NCBI RefSeq assembly: GCF_002343915.1
Contig: NZ_NETK01000002.1
Coordinates: forward strand, 496,001-560,000
Source of the DNA: Nannocystis exedens
GTDB lineage: Bacteria > Myxococcota_A > Polyangia > Nannocystales > Nannocystaceae
Length of the DNA stretch: 64,000 nt
Direction: 5' to 3'
Below are positions 50,867 to 59,014 of the stretch, piece after piece. The notes below the pieces were generated by a model that did no database searches, had not been told where the DNA came from, and saw nothing but the letters and a program-made list of their open reading frames with translations. The stretch's first letter is position 1. Every line of letters starts with the position of its first letter. Position numbers and translations under genes: made by a program.

Positions 50867-52699
50867 GTGCCGCCGGTGGTCGGCTGGCTGCCGCTCGGGG
50901 CGGCAGCCTTGTGGCTCGGAGGACATGTCCTTGCGACCATGTTGCTGCCGGGCCCGGAGCCGCTGCGCGAGCGGCTGTGCCTCGGCCTGACGCTCGCGCT
51001 GGCGGCCGCGTTCGCGCTGGTCGAGCTGCTCGGGGCGCTCGGGTGGCTGACCGCGCCCGCGGGGCTCGTCGGCTGCCTGGGGTTCGCGGGGGCGGTGACG
51101 CGGCGGGCCGGGCTGGCCGCGGCAGGTCGCGACGCGGCGGCGCTGGGGCAGGTGGCGATCGCGGCGGTGCGCGGGCCCTGGGCGCTCGCGGCGGTGGCGG
51201 GGATCGTCGCCGTCGGGCTGGCGTCGCTGGCGGCGCTGTGGCTCGAGTCGTGGGGCTGGGACGCGCTCGCGTACCACCTGCCGCCGGTGCATGACGCGCT
51301 GCAGACCGGCCGCGTGCGCGAGCTGCCGACCCACGTGACCTACGCCCGCGCGTACCCGCAGGCGGTCGAGCGCGTGCTGACGCTGTGGCGGCTGCTGCTG
51401 CCGGACGAGACGCTGGTCGACCTCGGGCAGCTGCCGTTCGCGGTGGCCGGCGCGGCCGGGCTGGCGACGCTGGCGCGCCGCGCCGGGGTGCGACCGGGGC
51501 GCGCGGCCGGGCTGGCGCTGGCGTGGTGGGCCACGCCGGTGCTGATGCTGCAGCTCGCGCACGCGTACGTCGACGTGGCCCACGCGGCGCTGGCGGTCCT
51601 GGCCGTGGTGTTCGTGACCGGGCCCGTCGATCGCGGCCGGCTGGTCGGCGCGGCGCTGGCTCTCGGGCTGTTCCTCGGCAGCAAGCCGTCCGCGCCGCTG
51701 CCGTTCGCGCTGCTGGCGGCGACGCTGTGGATCCGCAGCGGCCTGCGGTGGCCCGGGGCGCTGGCGGCCATCGCGGCGGGGCTGGTGATCGGGGGCGAGA
51801 GCTACGCGCGCGGCTGGCTGCAGCACGGCAACCCGGTGTGGCCGGTGGCGCTGCAGGCGGGGCCGATCGCGCTGCCCGGGCCGGTGACGGCGACGATGTT
51901 CTTCGCGGTCCTGACCCCGCCGGGCTTCGCGGAGCTGGACTGGTGGCAGCGCCTGGCCGCGTCGTGGACGGCGCTGCCGGGGTCGGGCGCGTACGGCTAC
52001 GACATGCGGCTCGGGCTGCACGGGCCGCTTCACCTGCTGCTGCCGCCGGCGATCGTCAGTCTGGCCTTCGGGACAGCCCGCCGGGCGCGCGGGCCGGTCG
52101 CGCTGCTCGCGGTCGTCAGCCTGGCGACGCCGGCGGCGTTCTGGCCGCGCTTCACCCTGGCGCTGCCGGGGGCGCTGCTGGTCGCGCTGGCGGCCGGCAG
52201 CGAGGGCTGGCCGCGGCGGGCGAGGGCGCTGCTCGACGGGTCGATCGGGGCGCTGGCGCTCGTCGGGGTGGGGCTCGCGGCGCCCGGCTTCACGCCGGAC
52301 GGGCCGCCGATCTGGGCGCTCGGGCGAGCGACGCCGCTGCAGCGGGCCGAGGCCGCGACGTCGGTCGGCCAGGCGCGCGCGTGGCTCGACGCGCGGGCGC
52401 AGATCGGGGAGGGCGAGTGCTTCGCGTACGACGAGAGCGTCGAGGTCCCGGGGCTGCTCTGGCGGCCGGACGGCCGCGGGCGCGTGGCCTACGTGCCGCC
52501 GGAGCTGGTCGACGGGCCGGCGCTGTCGGCCTGGTTGGCGGCGGAGGAGGTGCGCGCGATCGCGGTCGACCGCCGTGGACCGCGGGCGGCGTGGTTGCGC
52601 GAGCGGCCGGATCGATTCACGCCGCTGTTCGCGTGCCGCACCGCGGCGTGCGAGGTGTTCGCGGTGCGACGAGAGGATCGCGCGCGGTCGGGCCGGTGA
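50867..52699 (+). CDS. Polytopic membrane protein, GT-C-like glycosyltransferase
   Basis: 610 residues from a GTG 4 bases after the synthase gene. About 10-12 hydrophobic segments fill the first 470 residues; the last 140 residues are soluble (ATPLQRAEAATSVGQARAWLD ... GRGRVAYVPPELVDG). The first large loop has WDALAYHLPPVHDALQTGRV, the acidic pattern typical of GT-C lipid-linked sugar transferases (ArnT/PMT superfamily). It probably modifies or helps export the polymer of the preceding synthase. The donor and acceptor are unknown. A palindrome copy at 50921-50941 encodes GGHVLATM in helix 1. Confidence 0.75.
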   Translation: MPPVVGWLPLGAAALWLGGHVLATMLLPGPEPLRERLCLGLTLALAAAFALVELLGALGWLTAPAGLVGCLGFAGAVTRRAGLAAAGRDAAALGQVAIAAVRGPWALAAVAGIVAVGLASLAALWLESWGWDALAYHLPPVHDALQTGRVRELPTHVTYARAYPQAVERVLTLWRLLLPDETLVDLGQLPFAVAGAAGLATLARRAGVRPGRAAGLALAWWATPVLMLQLAHAYVDVAHAALAVLAVVFVTGPVDRGRLVGAALALGLFLGSKPSAPLPFALLAATLWIRSGLRWPGALAAIAAGLVIGGESYARGWLQHGNPVWPVALQAGPIALPGPVTATMFFAVLTPPGFAELDWWQRLAASWTALPGSGAYGYDMRLGLHGPLHLLLPPAIVSLAFGTARRARGPVALLAVVSLATPAAFWPRFTLALPGALLVALAAGSEGWPRRARALLDGSIGALALVGVGLAAPGFTPDGPPIWALGRATPLQRAEAATSVGQARAWLDARAQIGEGECFAYDESVEVPGLLWRPDGRGRVAYVPPELVDGPALSAWLAAEEVRAIAVDRRGPRAAWLRERPDRFTPLFACRTAACEVFAVRREDRARSGR

Positions 52700-52961
52700 C
52701 CGCGGCAGCGGGCGTCCCGGTGCGGCAGATCGTTCCGCCGTGTGCCGACAGGCTGCTCTGCCAGCCGTCGATCGACACGTGCATGCCGTTCCTCCGGTCG
52801 GCGAGCCGTGCATCGAGGGCCCGACTGGGTGGTGCGACCTGCCCGATGTGCTTGCCGCGGCTCCACGACGGCAGCGCGGGCGCCCCGCGTCGGTGTGTCC
52901 TCCGCTGCCAGGACCCGACCTGCGTGACGACCTCGGTGGCGCGCAGGAGGGTCGTCAACGG

Positions 52962-53120
52962 ACAAGCCCAGGGGGACATGTTCTGCAGAGCATGCCTTTC
53001 AAGACATGCGCGAAGGGGCATGCCCGTTTGGACACGCCGATTCGACGACCCGACACGACGCGAGCCTAAATTTGATGGGAAAGAACGTGCGCGAAGGGGC
53101 ATGACCGGATGGACATGCCC
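52962..53120. repeat. Dense palindrome cluster between convergent genes
   Basis: ACGGACAAGCCCAGGGGGACATG, ACATGTTCTGCAGAGCATGC, GCATGCCTTTCAAGACATGC, GCATGCCCGTTTGGACACG and GCATGACCGGATGGACATGC follow in about 160 bases. Alternative hairpins are possible. The rest of the gap, 52700-52961, shows no gene. Confidence 0.75.
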
Positions 53121-53137
53121 CTCTGAACACATGAGAA

Positions 53138-53165
53138 AGGCCGCGATCCCGGGGGATCGCGGCCT
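53138..53165 (-). terminator. Intrinsic terminator of the SPOR gene
   Basis: AGGCCGCGATCC (53138-53149) pairs with GGATCGCGGCCT (53154-53165) over 12 bases with a 4-base loop; on the minus strand it runs into TTTCTC. It lies 21 bases after the stop codon. Confidence 0.8.
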
Positions 53166-53186
53166 CTCGGCGGCGGTGCGCGTCGC

Positions 53187-54002
53187 TCACAGGGAGACGA
53201 CGTAGGCGATCACCGACTCCTGCTTCTCGAACGCCATCTTGGCGGCGACGGCGGCGTCCCACGAGTTGAACTCGCCGATCCGGACGCGGTGCCACACACG
53301 GCCGGCGGTCTCGCCGGACTCGACGCGGACGTCGTGGCCGTTGCGGCGCAGCTTGTCGGCCAGCTTGGCGGCCTCGTCCTGGCTGGCGAACGCCTTCATC
53401 TGCAGCGCGAAGCCCTTCTTGGCCTTGGGGGCCGGGGCGTCGCCCTTGACGGGGGCGTCGCCCTTGACGGCGGCGACGATGCTGTCCTTGGCCGGCTCCT
53501 TGGCGGGCTCCTTCTCGACGATCGCGGCGGGCACCGGGGCGGCCGGCGGCTCGACGCTGGCGAGCGGCGGGAGGACCTTGGGCGCCGAGGCCATGGCCGG
53601 CTCCTTGCCGGGCGCGGGGATCGGCTTCTTGCTCTTCTTGTTCTTGCCGGGCACGCCACCCATGGCCGCCTCACGCTCGGCGCGCACGACGTCCTCGTCG
53701 CGCGGCGGGACCGCCGGGTCCCGCGTCTCCGGCACGCCCTCGGTGGCGGGGTGCTGGAGGCCGTCCTTGAAGCTGTAGCCGGCGTCGGCGACCAGCGGCT
53801 CGGGGTCGGCGAGCACCGCCCGCGCCTCGTTCTGCGCGACGAGCTGGGCGCTGGCGTGCCCGTTCTCGTTGCGCCGCCCGACCATCACGCCGAGCGCGAA
53901 TACGAAGCATCCGACCACCGACAGGCCGAAGAACAAAAAGAAGACTTGGCGGTTGTCGAGCGAGAAATCGACCTTTTCCTTCGAGGCGGTCAGCTCTGGC
54001 AT
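53187..54002 (-). CDS. SPOR-domain membrane protein
   Basis: 271 residues. A short cytoplasmic N-terminus, then one helix at residues 20-42 (VFFLFFGLSVVGCFVFALGVMVG), a long Lys/Pro/Ala linker (PVKGDAP repeats), and a C-terminal SPOR domain at about 198-271: FALQMKAFASQDEAAKLADK, GHDVRVESGETAGRVWHRVR and IGEFNSWDAAVAAKMAFEKQ. SPOR domains bind denuded glycan strands at the division septum, so the protein probably localises to the divisome. FtsN-like topology, but identity with FtsN cannot be claimed. Confidence 0.88.
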   Translation of the reverse strand: MPELTASKEKVDFSLDNRQVFFLFFGLSVVGCFVFALGVMVGRRNENGHASAQLVAQNEARAVLADPEPLVADAGYSFKDGLQHPATEGVPETRDPAVPPRDEDVVRAEREAAMGGVPGKNKKSKKPIPAPGKEPAMASAPKVLPPLASVEPPAAPVPAAIVEKEPAKEPAKDSIVAAVKGDAPVKGDAPAPKAKKGFALQMKAFASQDEAAKLADKLRRNGHDVRVESGETAGRVWHRVRIGEFNSWDAAVAAKMAFEKQESVIAYVVSL

Positions 54003-54027
54003 GGTGCGGCTCCGGCGAGTGCCTGTC

Positions 54028-54055
54028 CTTGTAGGTCAGGTCTGGTGTGGGACAA
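54028..54055 (-). promoter_or_regulatory. Predicted promoter of the SPOR gene with an overlapping palindrome
   Basis: Minus strand -35 TTGTCC (54055-54050), 16-base spacer, -10 TACAAG (54033-54028). A copy of the dispersed palindrome (TGCCTGTCCTTGTAGGTCAG, 54020-54039) overlaps the -10 and spacer. Confidence 0.45.
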
Positions 54056-54110
54056 AAAATTCGGCGGCGCCGACGATCCGCGAACCGCCGCCCGCCCACG
54101 ACGCCGCGAT

Positions 54111-54304
54111 CGCCGCGGGCGGACGACGGCGATGGTCCGCGACGCCGCAGGGCCGGCAGCGAGCGGCGGCGAGGGGCGGTCGCCGCGGGCGGACGACGGC
54201 GATGGTCCGCGACGCCGCAGGGCCGGCAGCGAGCGGCGGCGAGAGGCGGTCGCCGCGGCGTGGGGCGATCAGGGGCGGCGCAGGGCGATCAGGGGCGGCG
54301 CAGC
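54111..54304. repeat. 70-bp and 20-bp tandem duplications
   Basis: A 70-base unit, 54111-54180, is repeated at 54181-54250 with a single mismatch (GAGGGG/GAGAGG near its end), and a third copy starts at 54251. Next, the 20-base unit GCGATCAGGGGCGGCGCAGG occurs at 54265 and 54285. The high identity implies recent duplication. The region 54056-54667 otherwise has no convincing gene. Confidence 0.85.
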
Positions 54305-54667
54305 CGAAGGTCCCGCGGCAGCGTCGCTGACGCTCGACCTGGCGAGCGCCGGCGGGGCTCCGCGTCCGCCTGGTCAGGGTGGTGGCGTGGGCGGTCATGG
54401 CTCGTCGTCCGCCGCGCGCGCGCTGTCCCGCGGGGCGAGCCGTCGGTGCGCGCCGCAGGCACGGGCAGCGGCGGCGACCTGCGGCTCACCGCGGCGCAGC
54501 CGGTGTCCGCGGGGTCCTGCGAGCGGCGGCGTGGGCTACCGACCGGGCGGACGCGGAGCAGGTCTCCTAGCCAGTCGGCCAGCATCACCAGCCCCGCGAA
54601 GCCGTGCTGGAAGGCCGCGCTCGTGGGCAACCGGGCCCCACCGGGCTCGAAGGAGGAGGTCCTGATC

Positions 54668-56761
54668 GTGCCGGCGCAAGCGATGGCCGACCCGACAGGT
54701 GAGTCGCAGCTGCAAGTCGTCCGCGGCGACGGTCAACTGGTGGACTCCGGGTCCGTCGACGGAGTGACCGGTTTGCAGGGGGTCCATGCGCTCGACGTGA
54801 ACTCGGATGGTCGAATGGACATGGTCGGATGGTCAGGTTCGACGCTCCACACGTTCCTGCGGGAGAGCGAGGGCGGGTTCCAGACGGGCTCGCGCCTGTC
54901 GGTGAGCGGCTCTATTACTGAGGCGATCCGAACCGACGTGGACGGCGACGGCGATCTCGACCTCGTGCTGGCCGGCCTCGGCGCCGGCCAAGGGGTCGTG
55001 GCGACGAGTATGGTCTGGGGGGTCGATTTCTCGGCCGCGGGGGAGCCGAACCTGGTGTTTCAGCGCGCGTTCGACGGGTGGGTACGGTCGCTCGTGCCAT
55101 GGGACGGGACGGGCGGCGCGCTCGACCTGTTGCTGCTCAGGGCCGGAATACCCGCGATCGTCGGCCTGCAGGGACAAGCGTCGGCGCGCGGGCTGAACAC
55201 GCCGGGGTTCGAGCCAGCAAGCGCGATGATCCGCGGCGAGGGCTCGGAGGTGTTTCTCTGCGGTCCGTCGGGGGTGCTCCGTGTGGCGGACATCCTCGCG
55301 GCCGAGCCCGTAGCTCCGCGGCGCGTCAGCCTTGATGCCTGCGACGCGCTGGCCCTGGTCGACCTGGACGGTGATGCGAGGCGCGACCTGCTGGTCCAGC
55401 GGACGACGGCGGTGAATGACGTGTTTCGAACCGTCCTGACCCCGTGGATCCGCAGCGGCGACGACTTCACGGCGCTGGGGGCGCGAGGGCTGGTCGTGGA
55501 GCGCTCCGGGTCGGTGCGGGTGGTCGAGGTCGACGGGGACCCGCAGCCGGAGCTGCTGAACGTCCAGGGTGGGACGCTGCAGGTGCTGGACCTGGCCATC
55601 GGTGAGGCGCTCGCGGGCACGCCGATCTACTCGGCGCCCCGCTCGCTCTCGCTGATCGATGTCGATCGCGACGGCATCGCCGACTTGCTCGCCACGGGGG
55701 CGACGATCGGCGTGGCCTTCGGCGACGGGGAAGGACAGTTCGGGGCGCTGCAACACCAGGATGTCGCCGCGTTGATCCCGACCGCCGAGAGCGCGCGCGG
55801 GGTGGTCCGGGCGGACTTCGAGGGCGACGGCCCCGCCGAGGCGATGTTGGTGGTGCGGCCGCGAGATCGATGGGGCACCGAGTTGCACGAGCTCACGCTG
55901 GACGGCGGTGGCGCGCTGGCGACCTCACGGTTGGCAACGGTGGCGGCGGGCGACCTCGCGGTCTGGCCGGCCGATCTCGACGGCGATAGCGAGCTGGACT
56001 TGCTCGGAGTGTCGGGGGTCGGTGCGCTGCGGACGATTCGTTTGACCGGGCTGCGGTCGCGTGCGCTGAAAGCCTCCGCGTGGGCTCCGCTCGACGGCGC
56101 AGGATTGCTCTCGGCCGGGAGCTTTCGCTTGCTGGATCTCGACCGGAGAGGCGTCCTCGATCTGGTGGCGCCGTCGAGCCTTTCGGGAGTGGTCGTGCAT
56201 CCGGGGCGGGGCGACGGGCAGTTCCTCCCGCGCCGCGTGTGGTCGCCGCAACGCGGGCTGCAATCGACTTCCTTCCTCGACTTCGATCGTGACGGCGACC
56301 TCGAGTTGCTCGGGGTCGCGGCCAAACGCCTCGTGGTGGTGCAGGGCCCATCGGGGGCGGCCGCGGCCATGCGGCCCGGCCTGCTCGAGGAGGTCGTCGC
56401 GGCGACGCACGGCGATCTCGACGGCGATGGATCGCCGGAGATCCTGGCGGTGACCCGGAGCGCGGTGACGGACGGAGGGAGCACGTTGCACGTCGGCGCG
56501 CAGCCCGTCGGGGCGGGCTTTCGCTTCATGCGCGTCGAGCTGTCGATTTCACCGCCGACCAGCGTGAGCGTGGTCGACCTGGACGACGACGGCGAGCCGG
56601 AGATCGTGCTGCGGGAGGCCGGGCATCTGGCGATCTTGCAGCCCGGTCGCTCGCATGGCGGTGACGCGGAGCGGACGACGCGGGCTGACGGTCGCCCATC
56701 GGACCGCTCCTCGCGGAGGCTTCAGGCCGCGCGGACCTGGGCGAGGGCGGTGAGCAGGTGA
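54668..56761 (+). CDS. FG-GAP/VCBS repeat protein, possibly truncated at both ends
   Basis: 697 residues from a GTG at 54668, chosen because AGGAGGAGG at 54651-54659 lies 8 bases upstream. At least eight beta-propeller-type repeats each have a calcium-loop motif (DVNSDGRMD, DVDGDGDLD, DLDGDARRD, DVDRDGIAD, DLDGDSELD, DFDRDGDLE, DLDGDGSPE, DLDDDGEPE). Such proteins are normally secreted, yet no signal peptide is seen, and the first repeat already looks partial. After HLAILQPG the last 37 residues (RSHGGDAERTT onward) look unselected and overlap an antisense fragment. The upstream gap has recent tandem duplications. A 5' deletion and loss of the normal stop are likely. Confidence 0.7.
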   Translation: MPAQAMADPTGESQLQVVRGDGQLVDSGSVDGVTGLQGVHALDVNSDGRMDMVGWSGSTLHTFLRESEGGFQTGSRLSVSGSITEAIRTDVDGDGDLDLVLAGLGAGQGVVATSMVWGVDFSAAGEPNLVFQRAFDGWVRSLVPWDGTGGALDLLLLRAGIPAIVGLQGQASARGLNTPGFEPASAMIRGEGSEVFLCGPSGVLRVADILAAEPVAPRRVSLDACDALALVDLDGDARRDLLVQRTTAVNDVFRTVLTPWIRSGDDFTALGARGLVVERSGSVRVVEVDGDPQPELLNVQGGTLQVLDLAIGEALAGTPIYSAPRSLSLIDVDRDGIADLLATGATIGVAFGDGEGQFGALQHQDVAALIPTAESARGVVRADFEGDGPAEAMLVVRPRDRWGTELHELTLDGGGALATSRLATVAAGDLAVWPADLDGDSELDLLGVSGVGALRTIRLTGLRSRALKASAWAPLDGAGLLSAGSFRLLDLDRRGVLDLVAPSSLSGVVVHPGRGDGQFLPRRVWSPQRGLQSTSFLDFDRDGDLELLGVAAKRLVVVQGPSGAAAAMRPGLLEEVVAATHGDLDGDGSPEILAVTRSAVTDGGSTLHVGAQPVGAGFRFMRVELSISPPTSVSVVDLDDDGEPEIVLREAGHLAILQPGRSHGGDAERTTRADGRPSDRSSRRLQAARTWARAVSR

Positions 56762-57112
56762 CCGCGGTCGAGCGGCTCGGCGACGGAGGCGCCGAGGACG
56801 AGGGCGCGGGCCTGTTCGTCGAGCAGCGAGGCGACGAGCATCGCGGATCTCCCGCGCGGTCGAGTTCATGCTGTCAACGTTGTGGGTGAGCGCCGCGCTC
56901 GGGGAGGCAGCGTTGGCGCGGCCTTCGTCTTGCCCCGCGCAGCGCGGACGATCGTCTTGCTGGTCCGGTGGACCGCCTGGCGCAGCGCGGTGTCGGCGAT
57001 GTAAGCGGCTGCGGGCTGGGTCGCGGGAGGGGTCTCGAGGTCGCGCGCCGAGGTCGCGGACGAGAGGTGGGCTCGCTCTGTCCGAAGAGGCAGGTCAGCA
57101 GGTCGTGCGGGG
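56722..57112 (-). other. Degenerate antisense coding remnants and a palindrome
   Basis: On the minus strand, 56841-56722 encodes a 39-residue frame (MLVASLLDEQARALVLGASV, then AEPLDRGHLLTALAQVRAA) that resembles the last third of a receiver domain (GAxxxLxKPLxxxxLLxAL). In the same frame a stop at 56868-56866 ends another open stretch (ADTALRQAVHRTSKTIVRAA). Neither has a full domain. GCTCTGTCCGAAGAGGCAGG near 57078-57097 is a palindrome copy between convergent genes. Confidence 0.3.
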
Positions 57113-58687
57113 CTACTGGACGAGCCGCAGCTCGCGGGCCGGGTCGCGCAGGGGCGGCAGCTTCTTGGGCTCGGGCCGCTCGCCGCGGGGGTTGGTGCCG
57201 CGGCGGAGGATCTCGGTGGTGGGCGGGTAGAAGAGGTCCCAGGACTCGGTCTTGGCGACCTGGCCGTCCTTGTAGAGCTTGCGCGTGCGCACGACCTTGA
57301 AGCCTCGCATGCCCCGCTGCGACACGGTCTCGGCGCCGGTGGCCAGGCTGGAGTCGTTGCGAACGATGGTGTTGAACGGCAGGACCTCCTGCACGCGCCG
57401 CTCGAAGGCGACTTCGTCGAACACCTTGCGGGCGCCGAGCACCTCGACCCGCACCTTGCCGGCGGCGACCCGGGTGTGAAACACGACCGGGAAGTCGAAC
57501 GGGTTCTTGAGCTTCATGTCGACGTGGCCGTAGACGACGGTCGAGTCGAGGCCCATGTCGACGTAGGCGCTCGGCCGGCTGTGCGGCCGGCTGTGCACGA
57601 GGTCGAGGCCGGCGAAGAAGGCGGCGCCGTAGAGGGTGGAGCTGATCTGGCAGATCCCGCCGCCCACGGTGTCGATCAGCTCGCCGTCGGCGATGCCGGC
57701 GGCGAATCGGTAGCCGGCCTCGCCGGTGCGATCGCCGACGACCTGGTTGAAGGACATGGTGGCGCCCGGCATGAGGACGTAGCCGTCGAGCGGGGCGGCG
57801 CCGATCTTGAGGTTGTAGGCGCGGTCGGCGTAGGCGGCCTCGGTCGAGTAAGGGGTCTCGAAGGAGGCGAGGACGGCGCCGATGTCGAGGCCGTCGGCGA
57901 TGCTGGCCCAAGGGTCAGGTACTTCAGGACCTGGCTGAGTGACCAGGTCGATGCGGTCGGCGCCGGAGGCGAGGCCGACGGCGACGGCGGACAGCGAGTC
58001 GAAGGCCGACAGCCGGGTGCCGCGTTGGGCCGGGAGGACGCGCCGGTTGTCCATGTCGAAGCGGGTGGCGAGGCTGGGCCGCTCGACCTTGGGGGCGAGG
58101 GCGAGCAGCTGGTCGAGCGCGACGTCCTCGTTGAAGCGGAAGCCGGGGGCGAGGTCGACCTCGCCGCGCAGGGCCCGGTCGCGGGCGCGCAGGTCGGCGA
58201 GGAGGTCGCCGCTGTGGCCGACGCGCAGGGCGGCCGCGATCGCGGTCTCGGGCGCGGGGACGGCCCCGAGCGCGCGCGCGGTGGTCTCGACCTCGACGCC
58301 GGGGGCGGCGAGCACGAGCTTGCGGTCGAGGGCGGTGAGGACGGCGGCTTCGGCGATCGCCGGGAGCTCGCTGGCGGTCAGACCGCCGACCTCGTGGCCG
58401 CCGAGGCGCACGCCGGGGACGACGCGGTCCTGGTCGCCCACGGCGGCGAGGTCCTGCCAGAGGGCCGCCGCGACGGCTGCGAGGCCGATCGCCATGGCAG
58501 CGGACTCGAGGATCGGGAGGACGCCGAGCCGACGCCGGCGCGCGGCAGGGGCGGTCTCGGGCGCGACGTCGGGCGTCTCGGCGAGCTCGAGCGCGGGCGC
58601 GGCGGTCGGCACGAGCGTGCGCGGCTGGGCCCGGCGAGGGGCCAGCGTGCGTGCGGCCGCTGCGGCGCGCGGGGCTGGCTGCGACAT
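57113..58687 (-). CDS. VanW family protein
   Basis: 524 residues from the ATG at 58687. An N-terminal Ala/Arg/Pro-rich cytoplasmic part precedes one helix at about residues 55-75 (ILESAAMAIGLAAVAAALW). Residues 95-260 contain GVRLGGHEVGGLTASEL and peptidoglycan-binding-4-like segments. The VanW domain is at about 285-420: YNLKIGAAPLDGYVLMPGAT, FNQVVGDRTGEAGYRFA, VGGGICQISSTLYGAAFFAG, RPHSRPSAYV. VanW proteins occur in some vancomycin-resistance operons, but their biochemical role is unknown; envelope or cell-wall function is likely. No van genes are nearby. DPWASIAD is followed by palindrome-like bases at 57916-57936. Confidence 0.88.
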   Translation of the reverse strand: MSQPAPRAAAAARTLAPRRAQPRTLVPTAAPALELAETPDVAPETAPAARRRRLGVLPILESAAMAIGLAAVAAALWQDLAAVGDQDRVVPGVRLGGHEVGGLTASELPAIAEAAVLTALDRKLVLAAPGVEVETTARALGAVPAPETAIAAALRVGHSGDLLADLRARDRALRGEVDLAPGFRFNEDVALDQLLALAPKVERPSLATRFDMDNRRVLPAQRGTRLSAFDSLSAVAVGLASGADRIDLVTQPGPEVPDPWASIADGLDIGAVLASFETPYSTEAAYADRAYNLKIGAAPLDGYVLMPGATMSFNQVVGDRTGEAGYRFAAGIADGELIDTVGGGICQISSTLYGAAFFAGLDLVHSRPHSRPSAYVDMGLDSTVVYGHVDMKLKNPFDFPVVFHTRVAAGKVRVEVLGARKVFDEVAFERRVQEVLPFNTIVRNDSSLATGAETVSQRGMRGFKVVRTRKLYKDGQVAKTESWDLFYPPTTEILRRGTNPRGERPEPKKLPPLRDPARELRLVQ

Positions 58688-58695
58688 ACACGGCG

Positions 58696-58725
58696 ACGCT
58701 AGGCACGTCTGGCGAGGAAGTCCAA
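58696..58725 (-). promoter_or_regulatory. Predicted promoter of the VanW gene
   Basis: Minus strand -35 TTGGAC (58725-58720), 18-base spacer, -10 TAGCGT (58701-58696), then 8 bases to the ATG at 58687. The remainder of the gap to 59014 shows no gene. Confidence 0.55.
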
Positions 58726-59014
58726 AAAACGGCGAAACAGGGGGGGAGGTCGGCGACGGGCCCGGCGTCGCGAACGAGACGGGTCTCGCGGTTTGCACCC
58801 GTCTCGGCGCGGACGGGGCTCGGATCGCGGCGGTGGGGCCGGTCGAGCGAGCGCGACGGGAACTGGGGCATGGTCGCCGGCGAGCGCATGGGCACCGGGA
58901 CCGCGGGTGGCCAGGGAGACGCGCCGGCCGGGGTCGGTTGTTCCGGCGGCCGGCCGGGAGCGGCAGGAGCGGGGTTGCCGGAACCGGTCGCCCCGGGCGG
59001 CGTCCATCCGCGGT

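Noticed and set aside
57078..58687. Vancomycin-resistance operon because of VanW
   Set aside because: No vanH, vanA/B, vanX or vanRS genes are nearby; VanW-family proteins are widespread in bacteria without such operons.
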